Virus record (IMG/VR): IMGVR_UViG_3300049043_000112
Coordinates: 124,001-188,000 of that record
Source: a virus
Direction: 5' to 3' (one strand)
Length of the DNA stretch: 64,000 nucleotides
Shown here one piece after another: positions 28,206-35,813 of the stretch (the first letter of the stretch is position 1; each line of letters opens with the position of its first letter). The notes under the pieces are model-generated. The model was not told the origin of the DNA and made no database searches. It saw only the letters and a list, made by a program, of their open reading frames with translations. Made by a program: the position numbers and the translations under genes.

Positions 28206-29117
28206 ATGGCAGAGTTTAACTACAGATATCCATTAACAAAACTTACATCATCTGACGATTATTTGAAAATTGATATTGTTGAATATATTCCTCCAGGATT
28301 TATTCCCGAAGAAGGGACTTTTGCACTTCCTTCTTCAGATGATGTTGGTTATATTGATAAACTCAGTGGAGACACTGCTAATATAGTAGGAACAATTATT
28401 CTTCCAATACCTGACGACGTAAAAGATAATAATAATGTTCAATGGGGCACTAGTTCTCTTAATCCACTACAAGCAGGAGTAGCATCTGCCATTGAGGGTT
28501 TGTACAAAACTAAATCGGGAGACGATTTTAAAAATAAAATTAGCACTACTTTGCAAAAATTTTCAGGAACTGCAAAATCCGGAACAACACAAAAAGCAAT
28601 TCAAGCAATATCAATTGAACTTGCACAAAACTTAATTCTTGGAAAAAGTGATTCCAACAATATTCTTCCAAGATTTGCAGGTGTTGTAGCAAACTCTAAT
28701 ATAGAACTAGTTTTTACTGGTGTTAATCTTAGAGATGGATTTTCTTTTGGATTTGATATGACTCCTCGTTCACAGAAAGAAGCAGAAGTCATCAAACAAA
28801 TTATTAGAAAATTTAAAATTCATAGTGCTGGTAAAAAAGGAAAAACAGGTAAAGGGTCTGCAGGGTTGTTTCTACAAGCGCCCGAAGTTTTTAGAATTCA
28901 ATATATGAGTGGGTCTAAACCACATCCATATCTGAATAAATTTAAAATTTGTGCTCTTAAGGGAATGTCAGTTAGTTACACTCCTGGTGGAACTTATGCA
29001 ACATATACCGATGGAGCACCAGTTAATATTCAATTAGCATTAGGATTTCAAGAACTCACACCAATTTACGCTGAAGATTATAATACTACAGTTGGTTCAG
29101 AAGGAGTTGGATACTAA
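28206..29117 (+). CDS. 48: gp48-like tail tube cap / baseplate protein
   Basis: A 303-residue protein. The C-terminal half is the diagnostic part: DGFSFGFDMTPRSQKEAEVI, IKQIIRKFKIHS, FRIQYMSGSKPHPYLNKF, ALKGMSVSYTPGGTYATYTD and ALGFQELTPIYAEDY. The N-terminal part has YPLTKLTSSDDYLKIDIVEY. gp48 sits on the baseplate hub and links to the tail tube with gp54. Translation appears coupled with gp53: the ATG of gp53 overlaps its stop (TAATG). Confidence 0.82.
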   Translation: MAEFNYRYPLTKLTSSDDYLKIDIVEYIPPGFIPEEGTFALPSSDDVGYIDKLSGDTANIVGTIILPIPDDVKDNNNVQWGTSSLNPLQAGVASAIEGLYKTKSGDDFKNKISTTLQKFSGTAKSGTTQKAIQAISIELAQNLILGKSDSNNILPRFAGVVANSNIELVFTGVNLRDGFSFGFDMTPRSQKEAEVIKQIIRKFKIHSAGKKGKTGKGSAGLFLQAPEVFRIQYMSGSKPHPYLNKFKICALKGMSVSYTPGGTYATYTDGAPVNIQLALGFQELTPIYAEDYNTTVGSEGVGY

Positions 29118-29689
29118 TGTCTTACTTTAGAGAATTACCAAATCTAGAATACCAATCATTTTTATCAGACAGTAGATCATCTGATGATTACTTGTTGGTA
29201 AAAAACGTATTTCGTCGCGTTAAACTTCGTGATGATTTACAAAATGTCTTCACTATTTTTGATAAGTATCAGATTGTTGATGGTGCGCGTCCAGAAACAG
29301 TTGCACAAGAACTTTATGGAAGTGTTCAGTATGATTGGATTGTTTTAGTCTGTGCTGGAATTACAAGAGTTAGAGATCAATGGCCCCTTTCAGATAAGCA
29401 AATTTATGATTATGCCTATGAAATTTATGGAAACGATTTAAACTCTGTACATCATTATGAAACAACAGAAGTTAAAGATTCTCAGGACCGTTTAATTCTT
29501 CCTGCTGGGAAAATTGTTGATTCTAATTTTACAATTCCAAATCCAAGTTCTCCAACTGCAACATTAAATCCTGTAGTTGGTATTAGCAATTATGAATACG
29601 AAATTAGAAAAAATAATGATAAAAGGGGAATTTACGTTCTTAAACCAAGGTATCTTCAACAAGTACTTTTAGACACAAGAAAGAGATGA
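29117..29689 (+). CDS. 53: gp53 baseplate wedge protein (tail probably frameshifted)
   Basis: A 190-residue protein with YFRELPNLEYQSFLSDSRSS, FTIFDKYQIVDGARPETVAQ, ELYGSVQYDWIVLVCAGI and RGIYVLKPRYLQQVLLDT, the gp53 pattern of 'Ly.n..ydWvil..N.i'. T4 gp53 is a wedge component next to gp25 and gp6. The stop TGA overlaps an ATG (ATGA) of a 25-residue stretch ending at 29763 (MNYDKSSQYVNERLIK). The same residues would join in frame if one base were missing near 29685. So the real gp53 probably extends to 29763. Confidence 0.82.
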   Translation: MSYFRELPNLEYQSFLSDSRSSDDYLLVKNVFRRVKLRDDLQNVFTIFDKYQIVDGARPETVAQELYGSVQYDWIVLVCAGITRVRDQWPLSDKQIYDYAYEIYGNDLNSVHHYETTEVKDSQDRLILPAGKIVDSNFTIPNPSSPTATLNPVVGISNYEYEIRKNNDKRGIYVLKPRYLQQVLLDTRKR

Positions 29690-29763
29690 ATTATGATAAG
29701 TCATCTCAGTATGTTAATGAAAGATTAATTAAAACTGAAAATACTAAAGCATCAAACCCATAA
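29686..29763 (+). CDS. Short continuation of gp53 or tiny overlapping ORF
   Basis: 25 codons after an ATGA overlap with the gp53 stop, ending with TAA at 29763. The sequence MNYDKSSQYVNERLIK reads like a natural C-terminus for gp53 in the -1 frame, so I treat it as part of that gene after a one-base loss. If it is real as encoded, it is a 25-residue peptide coupled to gp53. Confidence 0.35.
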   Translation: MNYDKSSQYVNERLIKTENTKASNP

Positions 29764-30342
29764 GAGTTCTAGACTCTTATCAAACATCATTACATATCGG
29801 TGTTTGCGGGAGCGGTCTTTCCATTCTCCTTCAGCACCTTTAATTTTGCCTCTAGAGTGCTTAGTTCCGTCTGCATAGTAGAAATCTTTCTTTGGGTCTG
29901 TGAGTCCGCAATATTTAAAATTACAAGCGCGATAGATTGTGCCAGTATGAAAATCGTTATCAGCGTAAGAGATGATTGCTTTGACTTCAGTATCCTTTCG
30001 TAACTGTTTAATCGCTCTTGAAACGAACCAAGAAGTGATATTATATTCTCGTTGTTGGGTTTCAGGGTGTATGCAAAGTCGTGAAAGTTCAAATAATCCT
30101 TCTTGTTCATTCCTCTCTAAACCAAATGCTCCTTGTGCGACTTCAGGAACAGGGAGTCCAGTGAAAACACAGACTCCCTGAATACCTCCAATATTCAATG
30201 GGCAAAAGTCATTATTCTTATAAAGACCATAATTATACCCAGATTTAAAACTTTTAGAAAAGTCCTTAAGATAATGAAACCGCAGAAGTAACTCTGCGGC
30301 TTCGGACTTGCTTACACGATCAATGGTGTAATCAGACTTCAC
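29752..30342 (-). CDS. Mom-like DNA adenine modification protein
   Basis: A 196-residue protein matching the phage Mu Mom family: GIQGVCVFTGLP and VPEVAQGAFGL, FELSRLCIHPETQQREYNITS, AIISYADNDFHTGTIYRACN, FKYCGLTD and RGKIKGAEGEWKDRSRKHRY. The conserved cores are the ELxRLxI block and the ISYAD.....G..Y.a.nF.y.g block. Mom proteins have a GNAT-like fold and modify adenine in phage DNA, protecting it from host nucleases. The start overlaps the gp32 stop by 4 bases (ATGA). The likely role is protection of phage DNA. Confidence 0.78.
   Translation of the reverse strand: MKSDYTIDRVSKSEAAELLLRFHYLKDFSKSFKSGYNYGLYKNNDFCPLNIGGIQGVCVFTGLPVPEVAQGAFGLERNEQEGLFELSRLCIHPETQQREYNITSWFVSRAIKQLRKDTEVKAIISYADNDFHTGTIYRACNFKYCGLTDPKKDFYYADGTKHSRGKIKGAEGEWKDRSRKHRYVMMFDKSLELLWV
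29760..29780. terminator. Possible bidirectional hairpin between convergent genes
   Basis: Palindrome ATAAGAGT-TCTAG-ACTCTTAT: 8 perfect base pairs with a 5-base loop, lying where plus-strand gp53 and the minus-strand Mom-like gene converge. No U-run follows on either strand, so intrinsic termination is doubtful. It overlaps the coding end of the Mom-like gene. Confidence 0.3.
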
Positions 30343-31259
30343 TCTTCGGCAAGACGGGCAAAGTAGGACAGGGCATCATCATCCTCATCTTCTACAGGTG
30401 CGGCAGCACGACGAGTAGGTTGAAGGTTGCTGAGTTCAGAACGAAGGTCTTCAGTCAGTTCACGAGTAGAACCACGGGTATCATCTTCATCCTCAACTTC
30501 AGGGTCAACACGACGGGAACCTTTAGAACCAAGCACATAGTCAAGACGCTTCTTCAGTTCATCATAAGATTTAAACTGGTCAGCAGCGGTAAGTTCGGCA
30601 AGCGAATACTGCTTCTTCCAGATTGCTTCCATCGCATCATCATCGTCCAGAAGTGCCTCAGAACGGGCAAACTCACTAGAGTCATAGTTACGATAACCAG
30701 CAACATTCTTTGCCTTCAGTTTGAAGTTGGCACCTTGCCAGAAGTCAAACGGATCGATTGCTTCCTCATCTTCAAACTCAGGTTGCATCGCAGCAGTCAG
30801 TTTGTCAAAGATCTTCTTACCATACTTGAACAGGAAGACTTTGCCTTCGTTGGCGGGGTTGGCAGGATCCTTCACCACGTAGATATTAGACACATAAGTC
30901 AGTTTGCGCTTCTGCTTACGTGCCACTTCTTTGCCAGCATCAGTACCGTTATTCCACAGTTCGGAATTCAGTTCGGACACAGGATCCTTCTGACCCAGAG
31001 TGGTAAGCGAATTTTCGATGAACCAACCACCAGGACCTTGGAATGCGTGACTGTAGAGTTTCACGAACGGCAGGTCTTCACCGTTGGGAGCAGGAAGGAA
31101 ACGGATAACGGCATAACCATTGCCGCTCTTATCTACATCCAGTTTCCATACGCGGTCATCACTAGAACCGCTACTCGTATTCATTTTTTCAACTTCTTTG
31201 ACCAGTTTAGCGGTCAGATTACCAAGTTTAGATTGTTTTTTAAGGTCGGAAAACGACAT
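30339..31259 (-). CDS. 32: gp32 single-stranded DNA-binding protein
   Basis: A 306-residue protein. FSDLKKQSKLG at the N-terminus is the basic cooperativity segment. NGYAVIRFLPAPNGEDLPFVK, YSHAFQGPGGWFIENSLTTL and VSELNSELWNNG belong to the OB core. The tail is highly acidic (DPEVEDEDDTRG and APVEDEDDDALSYFARL), the domain that contacts replication partners. It contains no cysteine at all, whereas T4 gp32 binds zinc through His-Cys3. It is driven by the sigma-70-type promoter at 31302-31330, placed inside the preceding gene, and followed by the Mom-like gene (4-base overlap). Confidence 0.95.
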   Translation of the reverse strand: MSFSDLKKQSKLGNLTAKLVKEVEKMNTSSGSSDDRVWKLDVDKSGNGYAVIRFLPAPNGEDLPFVKLYSHAFQGPGGWFIENSLTTLGQKDPVSELNSELWNNGTDAGKEVARKQKRKLTYVSNIYVVKDPANPANEGKVFLFKYGKKIFDKLTAAMQPEFEDEEAIDPFDFWQGANFKLKAKNVAGYRNYDSSEFARSEALLDDDDAMEAIWKKQYSLAELTAADQFKSYDELKKRLDYVLGSKGSRRVDPEVEDEDDTRGSTRELTEDLRSELSNLQPTRRAAAPVEDEDDDALSYFARLAEE

Positions 31260-31301
31260 TAGATTACCTCGGATTAATTGGATTCGGGGGATTACTCGGA
31301 T

Positions 31302-31330
31302 ATTATAGCAGGGATAACCTTAACGGTCAA
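31302..31330 (-). promoter_or_regulatory. Sigma-70-type promoter for gp32
   Basis: Minus strand TTGACC (31325-31330), 17-base spacer, TATAAT (31302-31307). Its -35 box lies in the last codons of the DUF1825-like gene. The predicted start site is near 31295, some 35 bases before the gp32 ATG. Confidence 0.8.
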
Positions 31331-31652
31331 CGTACTGCTTTAAAGATTCGATTGTTTTGTCCATACTGCTGAACAGAATGCTCATATCAGTCTCTGGTGG
31401 GAAACCCATCAGAGCAACTGACTTACGAAGATTCTCTTTCATCTCAACCGCTTCAGGGTCATCAGAAAGAGACAGACGTGTGTACATTACACGCTGCTTT
31501 TCAAGGAGCACTTGTAGTTTTTCAATGTGTTTCAGTTTTGTTTCACGGTCCATTGCACCAAAAGTAAGAATACTTCCGTAAATCTCCTCTTGCAACTTAT
31601 TGATTTCTTTCAGTTCTTCTTGAATAATATCGGAGTCAAAAAAGCTACTCAT
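31320..31652 (-). CDS. DUF1825-like protein
   Basis: A 110-residue all-helical protein starting MSSFFDSDIIQEELKEI, with a middle block LKHIEKLQVLLEKQRVMYTRL and the end MDKTIESLKQYV. The pattern FFdsdiiqeElkei, then 'lLeKq.vmyTRL.LSdD' is that of cyanobacterial DUF1825 proteins. The function is unknown. It overlaps the gp59 gene by 8 bases and precedes gp32, so it is part of the replication cluster. Confidence 0.7.
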   Translation of the reverse strand: MSSFFDSDIIQEELKEINKLQEEIYGSILTFGAMDRETKLKHIEKLQVLLEKQRVMYTRLSLSDDPEAVEMKENLRKSVALMGFPPETDMSILFSSMDKTIESLKQYVDR

Positions 31653-32235
31653 TTACAATTTCCCGTAAAATTTTCTTGTAAGAAAACACATCAATATTTA
31701 GAAACGGATTATACTTCTTAATTTTCAAACTGACGGTTTCCCACACTGGGTCCAAAAGTTTCTTATCAAAATCCTTTGAAAAAGAAAAGATTTTGTCGTA
31801 GATTACGAATGTTTCTGGAGATAATCTCCCGCTTAGAAACCTTTTTAGGACTGGTGGATGACCTCTGGAACAACTCAGCGCATCCTCTAATTTTGTCTCC
31901 GAGAACAATTCGTTGCTTTGCTCCTTGAACAAGTAAGTCAAACTCTGTTGTCTCCGCATCCAATCTGCGTATGTTCTTTCTCCAGAATTGATAATTTCTC
32001 CAATCCATAAGTTACTCGGTGAATCTACTGCTACAAAATTTGCTAATAGAAAATCTACTACTTCTTTATCTGAATATTTGCGACTGGTTTTCTCGAACCA
32101 GTATTTGTCCTTGCGTTTATTAAACGAAGTGACTGTTGCTCTAGACTTACCTCCATACTTAAAAAAGTCATATTTACTATTCGTAAAATGACTTTTCATC
32201 GAAAGATAAGTTTGATATGTCTCAAATGGACTCAT
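31645..32235 (-). CDS. 59: gp59 replicative helicase loader
   Basis: A 196-residue protein. YLSMKSHFTNSKYDFFKYGG, NKRKDKYWFEKTSRKYSDKE, FLLANFVAVDSPSNLWIGEI and LKRFLSGRLSPETFVIYDKI follow the T4 gp59 sequence (KYDVIKYN, KRRDKYFFQKLSEKY, NLVANQDAWIGDI, LLQSNIISFETFILLD). gp59 loads the gp41 helicase on gp32-covered forks, consistent with gp32 downstream. It overlaps gp33 by 4 bases (ATGA). Confidence 0.88.
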   Translation of the reverse strand: MSPFETYQTYLSMKSHFTNSKYDFFKYGGKSRATVTSFNKRKDKYWFEKTSRKYSDKEVVDFLLANFVAVDSPSNLWIGEIINSGERTYADWMRRQQSLTYLFKEQSNELFSETKLEDALSCSRGHPPVLKRFLSGRLSPETFVIYDKIFSFSKDFDKKLLDPVWETVSLKIKKYNPFLNIDVFSYKKILREIVNE

Positions 32236-32492
32236 AACGGAAGTTTTGCTTTCGAAGTTCGTTTCATAAAGTTAAGACGGGTTGCGTCCCACTTTAATCG
32301 CTCTTTTAAAGGTTTTGAAATTAACTTTGTTACTGATTCTACTTCAAGACTATTAATTTCGCAATAGTGGACAATTGCGTCGATATAGTTGAAGTTTTCT
32401 TCTGCAACAATCTTTTCGATTTCCAGAGCAAACTTGGAAGGCGTTAGAAACTTATTCTCAATGACTTGTTCTAGTTCTTTATTTGGTTCCAT
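32232..32492 (-). CDS. 33: gp33 late-transcription co-activator
   Basis: An 86-residue protein from ATG at 32492, preceded by GGAG. An upstream in-frame start would add 35 residues lying inside the nuclease gene and is unlikely. KELEQVIENKFLTPSKFALE, NYIDAIVHYCEINSLEVES and SKPLKERLKWDATRLNFMKR are the cyanophage gp33 pattern, ending in a basic segment that contacts the sliding clamp. In T4, gp33 couples RNA polymerase, gp55 and the clamp for late promoters. Its presence fits the late boxes seen in the window. Confidence 0.72.
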   Translation of the reverse strand: MEPNKELEQVIENKFLTPSKFALEIEKIVAEENFNYIDAIVHYCEINSLEVESVTKLISKPLKERLKWDATRLNFMKRTSKAKLPL

Positions 32493-33159
32493 AGAGCTCC
32501 AGTTTATCTCCAACAAACTTTCTAATGTATTTGCCGAGTAGTTTGATGTACTTTGATTTGTCTCTTTCTTCATAAACGACGCATTCTCCATTTTCACAAG
32601 CCATAATGATTACAAGTTTTTTGACTGAAATACCAGTCAACTCGTATAGCATACAACCGTAGGCCATACATTGAACAAAATAATGTTCAATCCACTCACG
32701 TGGTTTTGGTTTTTTAGAAGTTTTAAAGTCGATTATTGATAACTCGCCATCATATTCAGCGATACAGTCAACAGTCCCAGCAATACCTAGTTGCTTACTA
32801 TATAGGGACCCTTCAAGGGCGTAAATATTATTTATACGATTTAATTCTGTTTTTGAGATTTTAAACAGAAAATCTGAAAGAGGTTGAACAGGAGGAAGGT
32901 CACGATTATAAAGATAGTTCTCTACAAGCGTGTGCATATCAGTTCCACGACTTGTTGCCTGTCGTGTAATCTTTTCTGCTTCTTCCTCTCCGACTTTTTT
33001 ACGCCAGTTAATAAAGATTTCTTTATTAAAGTGACTGGTAATTGAAGTGATTGAAACTAATTTAATTAGTTCTTCTTCATCTGGTACAGAGTAATAACGG
33101 ACACCATCAATGGTTTCACGCTCCAACTGAGGGAGTTCAATATCAATATGATTAAACAT
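32479..33159 (-). CDS. RecB-like PD-(D/E)xK exonuclease
   Basis: A 226-residue protein. RGTDMHTLVENYL, YALEGSLYSKQLGIAGTVDC, IAEYDGELSIIDFKTSKKPK (catalytic D, DxK) and FVQCMAYGCML are the Cas4/RecB-family core: motif II GTVDxIA, motif III IIDFKTS and the QxxxY motif. Such nucleases in cyanophages are annotated as exonucleases involved in host DNA breakdown or recombination. It ends overlapping gp33 by 14 bases and follows PhoH with a 1-base overlap. Confidence 0.85.
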   Translation of the reverse strand: MFNHIDIELPQLERETIDGVRYYSVPDEEELIKLVSITSITSHFNKEIFINWRKKVGEEEAEKITRQATSRGTDMHTLVENYLYNRDLPPVQPLSDFLFKISKTELNRINNIYALEGSLYSKQLGIAGTVDCIAEYDGELSIIDFKTSKKPKPREWIEHYFVQCMAYGCMLYELTGISVKKLVIIMACENGECVVYEERDKSKYIKLLGKYIRKFVGDKLELYGTK

Positions 33160-33914
33160 TAAAAACCAGATTCTATTTTTGCAAGGATGTATTCTTTAAC
33201 AAGTCCAGAACGAACAATATCTTCTACACCAAACTCAATTATATCAAAAGAAGGCATTTTACGCAATACCGTCATAAAATCTACAATACCATTGCGCTCA
33301 TTTGTTTTCTGTAAGTCCGACTGTGATGCATCACCACAGAAGACAATTCTGGTATTTTCACCAACACGAGTAATAATAGAATCTAATTCGTGGAAGTTAA
33401 GGTTTTGAAATTCGTCTACGATAATAATTGAGTTGTCAAGAGTCGTTCCACGAAGGAAAGAAGTGCTCCAGAACTTGATTGTCTCTTGTGACTTTAAGTT
33501 ACCATAGAGCATCTCAAAGTCTGCATCAGAAGGCATCTGGAACATATACTTTACCATATTCTTATAAGGAATCTGGTAGATATCTGCCTTATCATCGTGT
33601 GTACCAGGTAAGAAACCAATCTCTCTTGTAGCAACTAATGAACGAACAAGATAGATTCTTTCATAAGGAGTTCTTTCATCAAGAACATCTTTTAGAGCAT
33701 TATAAAGAGTAATAAACGTTTTACCAGTTCCAGCGCATCCATAAGCAACTAAATGCTTTTGGTCGGCATAAGATTCAAAAAGTTTTTTCTGATTTTCTGT
33801 AAGAGGATCAATATCAACTAGATAATCAGAACTTAATGGTTTTTTACGCTTCATTTGACGAGTAGTAAGACCAACCCCGATAGGTTGTTCTGCTCTTCTG
33901 TTTCTTCTAGCCAT
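33159..33914 (-). CDS. phoH: PhoH-like P-loop ATPase
   Basis: A 251-residue protein. Walker A GCAGTGKT at residues 59-66, Walker B IIIVDEFQ at 163-170, then VGENTRIVFCGDASQSDLQ (PhoH sensor). PhoH proteins are ATPases, some with helicase or RNase-related activity, and are near-universal in marine T4-like cyanophages. It is nearly contiguous with the nuclease downstream and the small protein upstream. Confidence 0.92.
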   Translation of the reverse strand: MARRNRRAEQPIGVGLTTRQMKRKKPLSSDYLVDIDPLTENQKKLFESYADQKHLVAYGCAGTGKTFITLYNALKDVLDERTPYERIYLVRSLVATREIGFLPGTHDDKADIYQIPYKNMVKYMFQMPSDADFEMLYGNLKSQETIKFWSTSFLRGTTLDNSIIIVDEFQNLNFHELDSIITRVGENTRIVFCGDASQSDLQKTNERNGIVDFMTVLRKMPSFDIIEFGVEDIVRSGLVKEYILAKIESGF

Positions 33915-33915
33915 A

Positions 33916-34164
33916 TTAGAGTTTTTTAACGGTTGAACCTGGTGCCTTACTGAGCTTTTCTAGTACATCATTCCACCCTGGATTACGATTAATCAGTTTG
34001 TTTCTCCACTCACCAACTTCTCCAGGAGATGGGCAAGTTGAAGGATCAGACCAATCACGAATCCAGTCTTCGTTATCTTTTTTCCACTGGTCCCAGTCGT
34101 GGATACTCATTTCCACTTCTTTCTGTTCACCAGTTTTTGTATTCACTACGGGGTACGTTGGCAT
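33916..34164 (-). CDS. Small conserved cyanophage protein downstream of ThyX
   Basis: An 82-residue protein starting MPTYPVVNTKTGEQKEVEMS, then WRNKLINRNPGWNDVLEKLS and PGSTVKKL. The opening resembles FmdB-type proteins, but no zinc-binding cysteine pair is present (one Cys only). The function is unknown. It lies between ThyX and PhoH. Confidence 0.65.
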   Translation of the reverse strand: MPTYPVVNTKTGEQKEVEMSIHDWDQWKKDNEDWIRDWSDPSTCPSPGEVGEWRNKLINRNPGWNDVLEKLSKAPGSTVKKL

Positions 34165-34188
34165 TGTTAAAAATTCAAGATAATTTAT

Positions 34189-34825
34189 TTAGACCCACTC
34201 CAGAGCTTCGGCAACTGTTGGAAACTGTTCGGTAAACACCTTCTTACATTCCAGAGCAATGTCCATATGCTCTTTCTGAGTACCGTTTGCGGAACGAAGA
34301 TTGATGTAATGAATCCAGGAACGGCAAGAATCCTGTCATGTAAATGCGCGTAGGGGTCGCCAGAGGCAGTACAAACCTTGCACACTCCTTAGCAACTCCG
34401 TGGTCTAGAAGTTCCTTGTAGAGGCGCATAGAGTGTGCAAAATGCTCTTGAATCTTGCTCTGGAGACCCAGTTTCTCATACTCACCAATATCGTCAATCG
34501 AGTTCTGACGATTCTTAGTGTCCTGACGGCGAAGGTCAGGCACAGGAATATATTCACTCAACAGGGAAGAATCAGCATAACGCTGTGAAAACTCTTGGAA
34601 CGTGAAACTACGATGGCGCAGAATCTGTGCTGCAATACCACGGTTCGTTTCAATCTCAAGACTCATAGACGACTGCTCAAAAACAGACCAATGATTGTGC
34701 TTAATACAATAACGTAGCAGACCTGCATAGTTTTCAGAATCTTGATTTGCTGGATTAGAAACCCTAGCAATATACGCCATTGTTTGTTCTGCATCGGGAG
34801 TTACACTGATAAGTTTTACAGTCAT
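34189..34825 (-). CDS. thyX: ThyX flavin-dependent thymidylate synthase, frameshifted
   Basis: The ThyX motif [14 protein letters not shown] is at residues 70-83 and [20 protein letters not shown] near residue 23. The first frame ends at 34244 with out-of-frame residues. Removing one T from the pair at 34329-34330 joins TRIYMTG to [18 protein letters not shown] and [17 protein letters not shown], ending at 34189, which is the normal ThyX C-terminus. ThyX makes dTMP from dUMP using FAD and folate, supplying phage DNA. It is coupled to the upstream gene (ATGA overlap). Confidence 0.92.
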
Positions 34826-34986
34826 TTACCAAATCCTTTTGATGTTTTCTTTTCTAGTTCTGCGAGTTCTTGTTTTACAACTCGCAGTTGTTTTTTCATT
34901 TCAATCAATTTTTCAGGAGGATAAAGGTGCTCCTGCTTTGCCATTCTTTCTAAAAGTTTTACTAATTCTCTTGCCCTATTAGTCAT
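34822..34986 (-). CDS. Small coiled-coil protein
   Basis: A 54-residue protein: MTNRARELVKLLERMAKQEH and then EKLIEMKKQLRVVKQELAEL. It is almost entirely helical with a heptad-like pattern. It ends on the ThyX ATG (AAATGA overlap) and starts inside the end of the previous gene (8-base overlap), so it is translated in the same chain. The function is unknown. Confidence 0.6.
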   Translation of the reverse strand: MTNRARELVKLLERMAKQEHLYPPEKLIEMKKQLRVVKQELAELEKKTSKGFGK

Positions 34987-35152
34987 CTAAATCGGAATCC
35001 TCGAAAATTTCATCGTAATCTAAAATTGGTCTTTTTCTAACTTCTGGATTAGTATAAGAATAAACAGAAACATCAGAATAGACTTCTGCTTTCAATGAGT
35101 CAACCAAGAGTTCAAGATTACGAACAAGAAGTTTTAGTTTGTCTTTGTCCAT
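34979..35152 (-). CDS. Small acidic early protein
   Basis: A 57-residue protein: MDKDKLKLLVRNLELLVDSL then a Tyr/Ser stretch (YSDVSVYSYTNPE) and an acidic tail (DYDEIFEDSDLDD). A helical N-terminus and acidic C-terminus suit a small regulator. It is just downstream of the terminator at 35184-35208 and so would need its own promoter. Confidence 0.6.
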   Translation of the reverse strand: MDKDKLKLLVRNLELLVDSLKAEVYSDVSVYSYTNPEVRKRPILDYDEIFEDSDLDD

Positions 35153-35183
35153 AAAATACTTTTCTCTTTTAGTATCTTAGCAT

Positions 35184-35208
35184 AAAAAAAGGGGGGAATC
35201 AACCCCCC
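35184..35208 (-). terminator. Intrinsic terminator
   Basis: Minus strand GGGGGG TTGATT CCCCCC followed by seven T: a perfect 6-base GC stem and a U-tract. It ends the transcript of the DUF4278-like and 27-residue membrane peptide genes. Confidence 0.92.
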
Positions 35209-35212
35209 GACT

Positions 35213-35296
35213 TTAATTGAATAAAAACTGAATATAAAGCGATAATAGCATAATTGCAACTGCACAACCTGCGGTAATTTGTAATATCGCAAACAT
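35213..35296 (-). CDS. 27-residue membrane peptide
   Basis: MFAILQITAGCAVAIMLLSL then YIQFLFN: a single hydrophobic helix over most of its length. The start overlaps the previous stop (TGATG), so translation is coupled. The terminator begins 5 bases after the stop. This is too short for most gene callers but well placed, so I consider it real. A small membrane peptide could act in lysis or inhibit host membrane processes; that is speculative. Confidence 0.55.
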   Translation of the reverse strand: MFAILQITAGCAVAIMLLSLYIQFLFN

Positions 35297-35556
35297 CACT
35301 TTGCACCAACTAGTTGTGCTAATTGTGCTTGATGACGACGCTCTTCTTTTTGTTTTTGTTCTTTAATTAATTGAAGGAAGTTAAGTTTCTTCATTTCCCA
35401 CCTCCCTTGGATTTTTCCATTAGAGAGTTTGTTTCCATTTTCATCCACCCAGAACATTGCTCCGCGATAGATTTCTACGTGTGGTTGAATCTTGAACGTT
35501 TGATTTGGACGTTCAGTAGTGTCATATTCGACACCACGATATACGACTTTAGACAT
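35296..35556 (-). CDS. DUF4278-like protein
   Basis: An 86-residue protein starting MSKVVYRGVEYDTTERPNQT and then HVEIYRGAMFWVDENG. The opening 'lvYRGv.Yd' with a later 'YRG' is the DUF4278 pattern of cyanobacteria and cyanophages. The C-terminal part is a basic, charged helix (IKEQKQKEERRHQ). The function is unknown. It is followed by the membrane peptide and terminator. Confidence 0.75.
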   Translation of the reverse strand: MSKVVYRGVEYDTTERPNQTFKIQPHVEIYRGAMFWVDENGNKLSNGKIQGRWEMKKLNFLQLIKEQKQKEERRHQAQLAQLVGAK

Positions 35557-35595
35557 TAGGTTTTCTCCTTAATTTTGAGGCTAAAGAGCGTTCCT

Positions 35596-35763
35596 TCAGT
35601 CGGCTTTTGCGTCTAATGGAAAGTTATCCCACCTACAAGTTTTTGGCGAAACATCTTTGATTTGTTGTACGAGTTCTTTTTTAACTTCCAAAGGAAGATT
35701 TTAAGAACCAATATTTGAAATCAAGACATTTGCTTGAAAACAAGTTAATAGCAGAGTTTCCAT
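35596..35763 (-). pseudogene. Small ORF interrupted by in-frame TAA
   Basis: From ATG at 35763 the frame reads METLLLTCFQANVLISNIGS, meets TAA at 35701-35703, and continues in the same frame as NLPLEVKKELVQQIKDVSPK and TCRWDNFPLDAKAD to a TGA at 35596. Both parts look like ordinary coding sequence (hydrophobic leader, then a soluble tail). Either the TAA is a sequencing error or the gene is dead. It resembles the 69-residue secreted-type protein next door in layout. Confidence 0.4.
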
Positions 35764-35813
35764 AGATGAACGATTCCGTTCCGAGTCGGCTTACTTCCGT
35801 CCTATTGAATTGT

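Noticed and set aside
32492-32597. Earlier start for gp33 adding 35 residues
   Set aside because: The extension overlaps the nuclease gene almost entirely; the ATG at 32492 has GGAG at the right spacing.
22544-35703. Stop-codon reassignment (TAA read as an amino acid)
   Set aside because: Only two candidate TAA codons; TAA ends many other genes correctly, so no genome-wide recoding.
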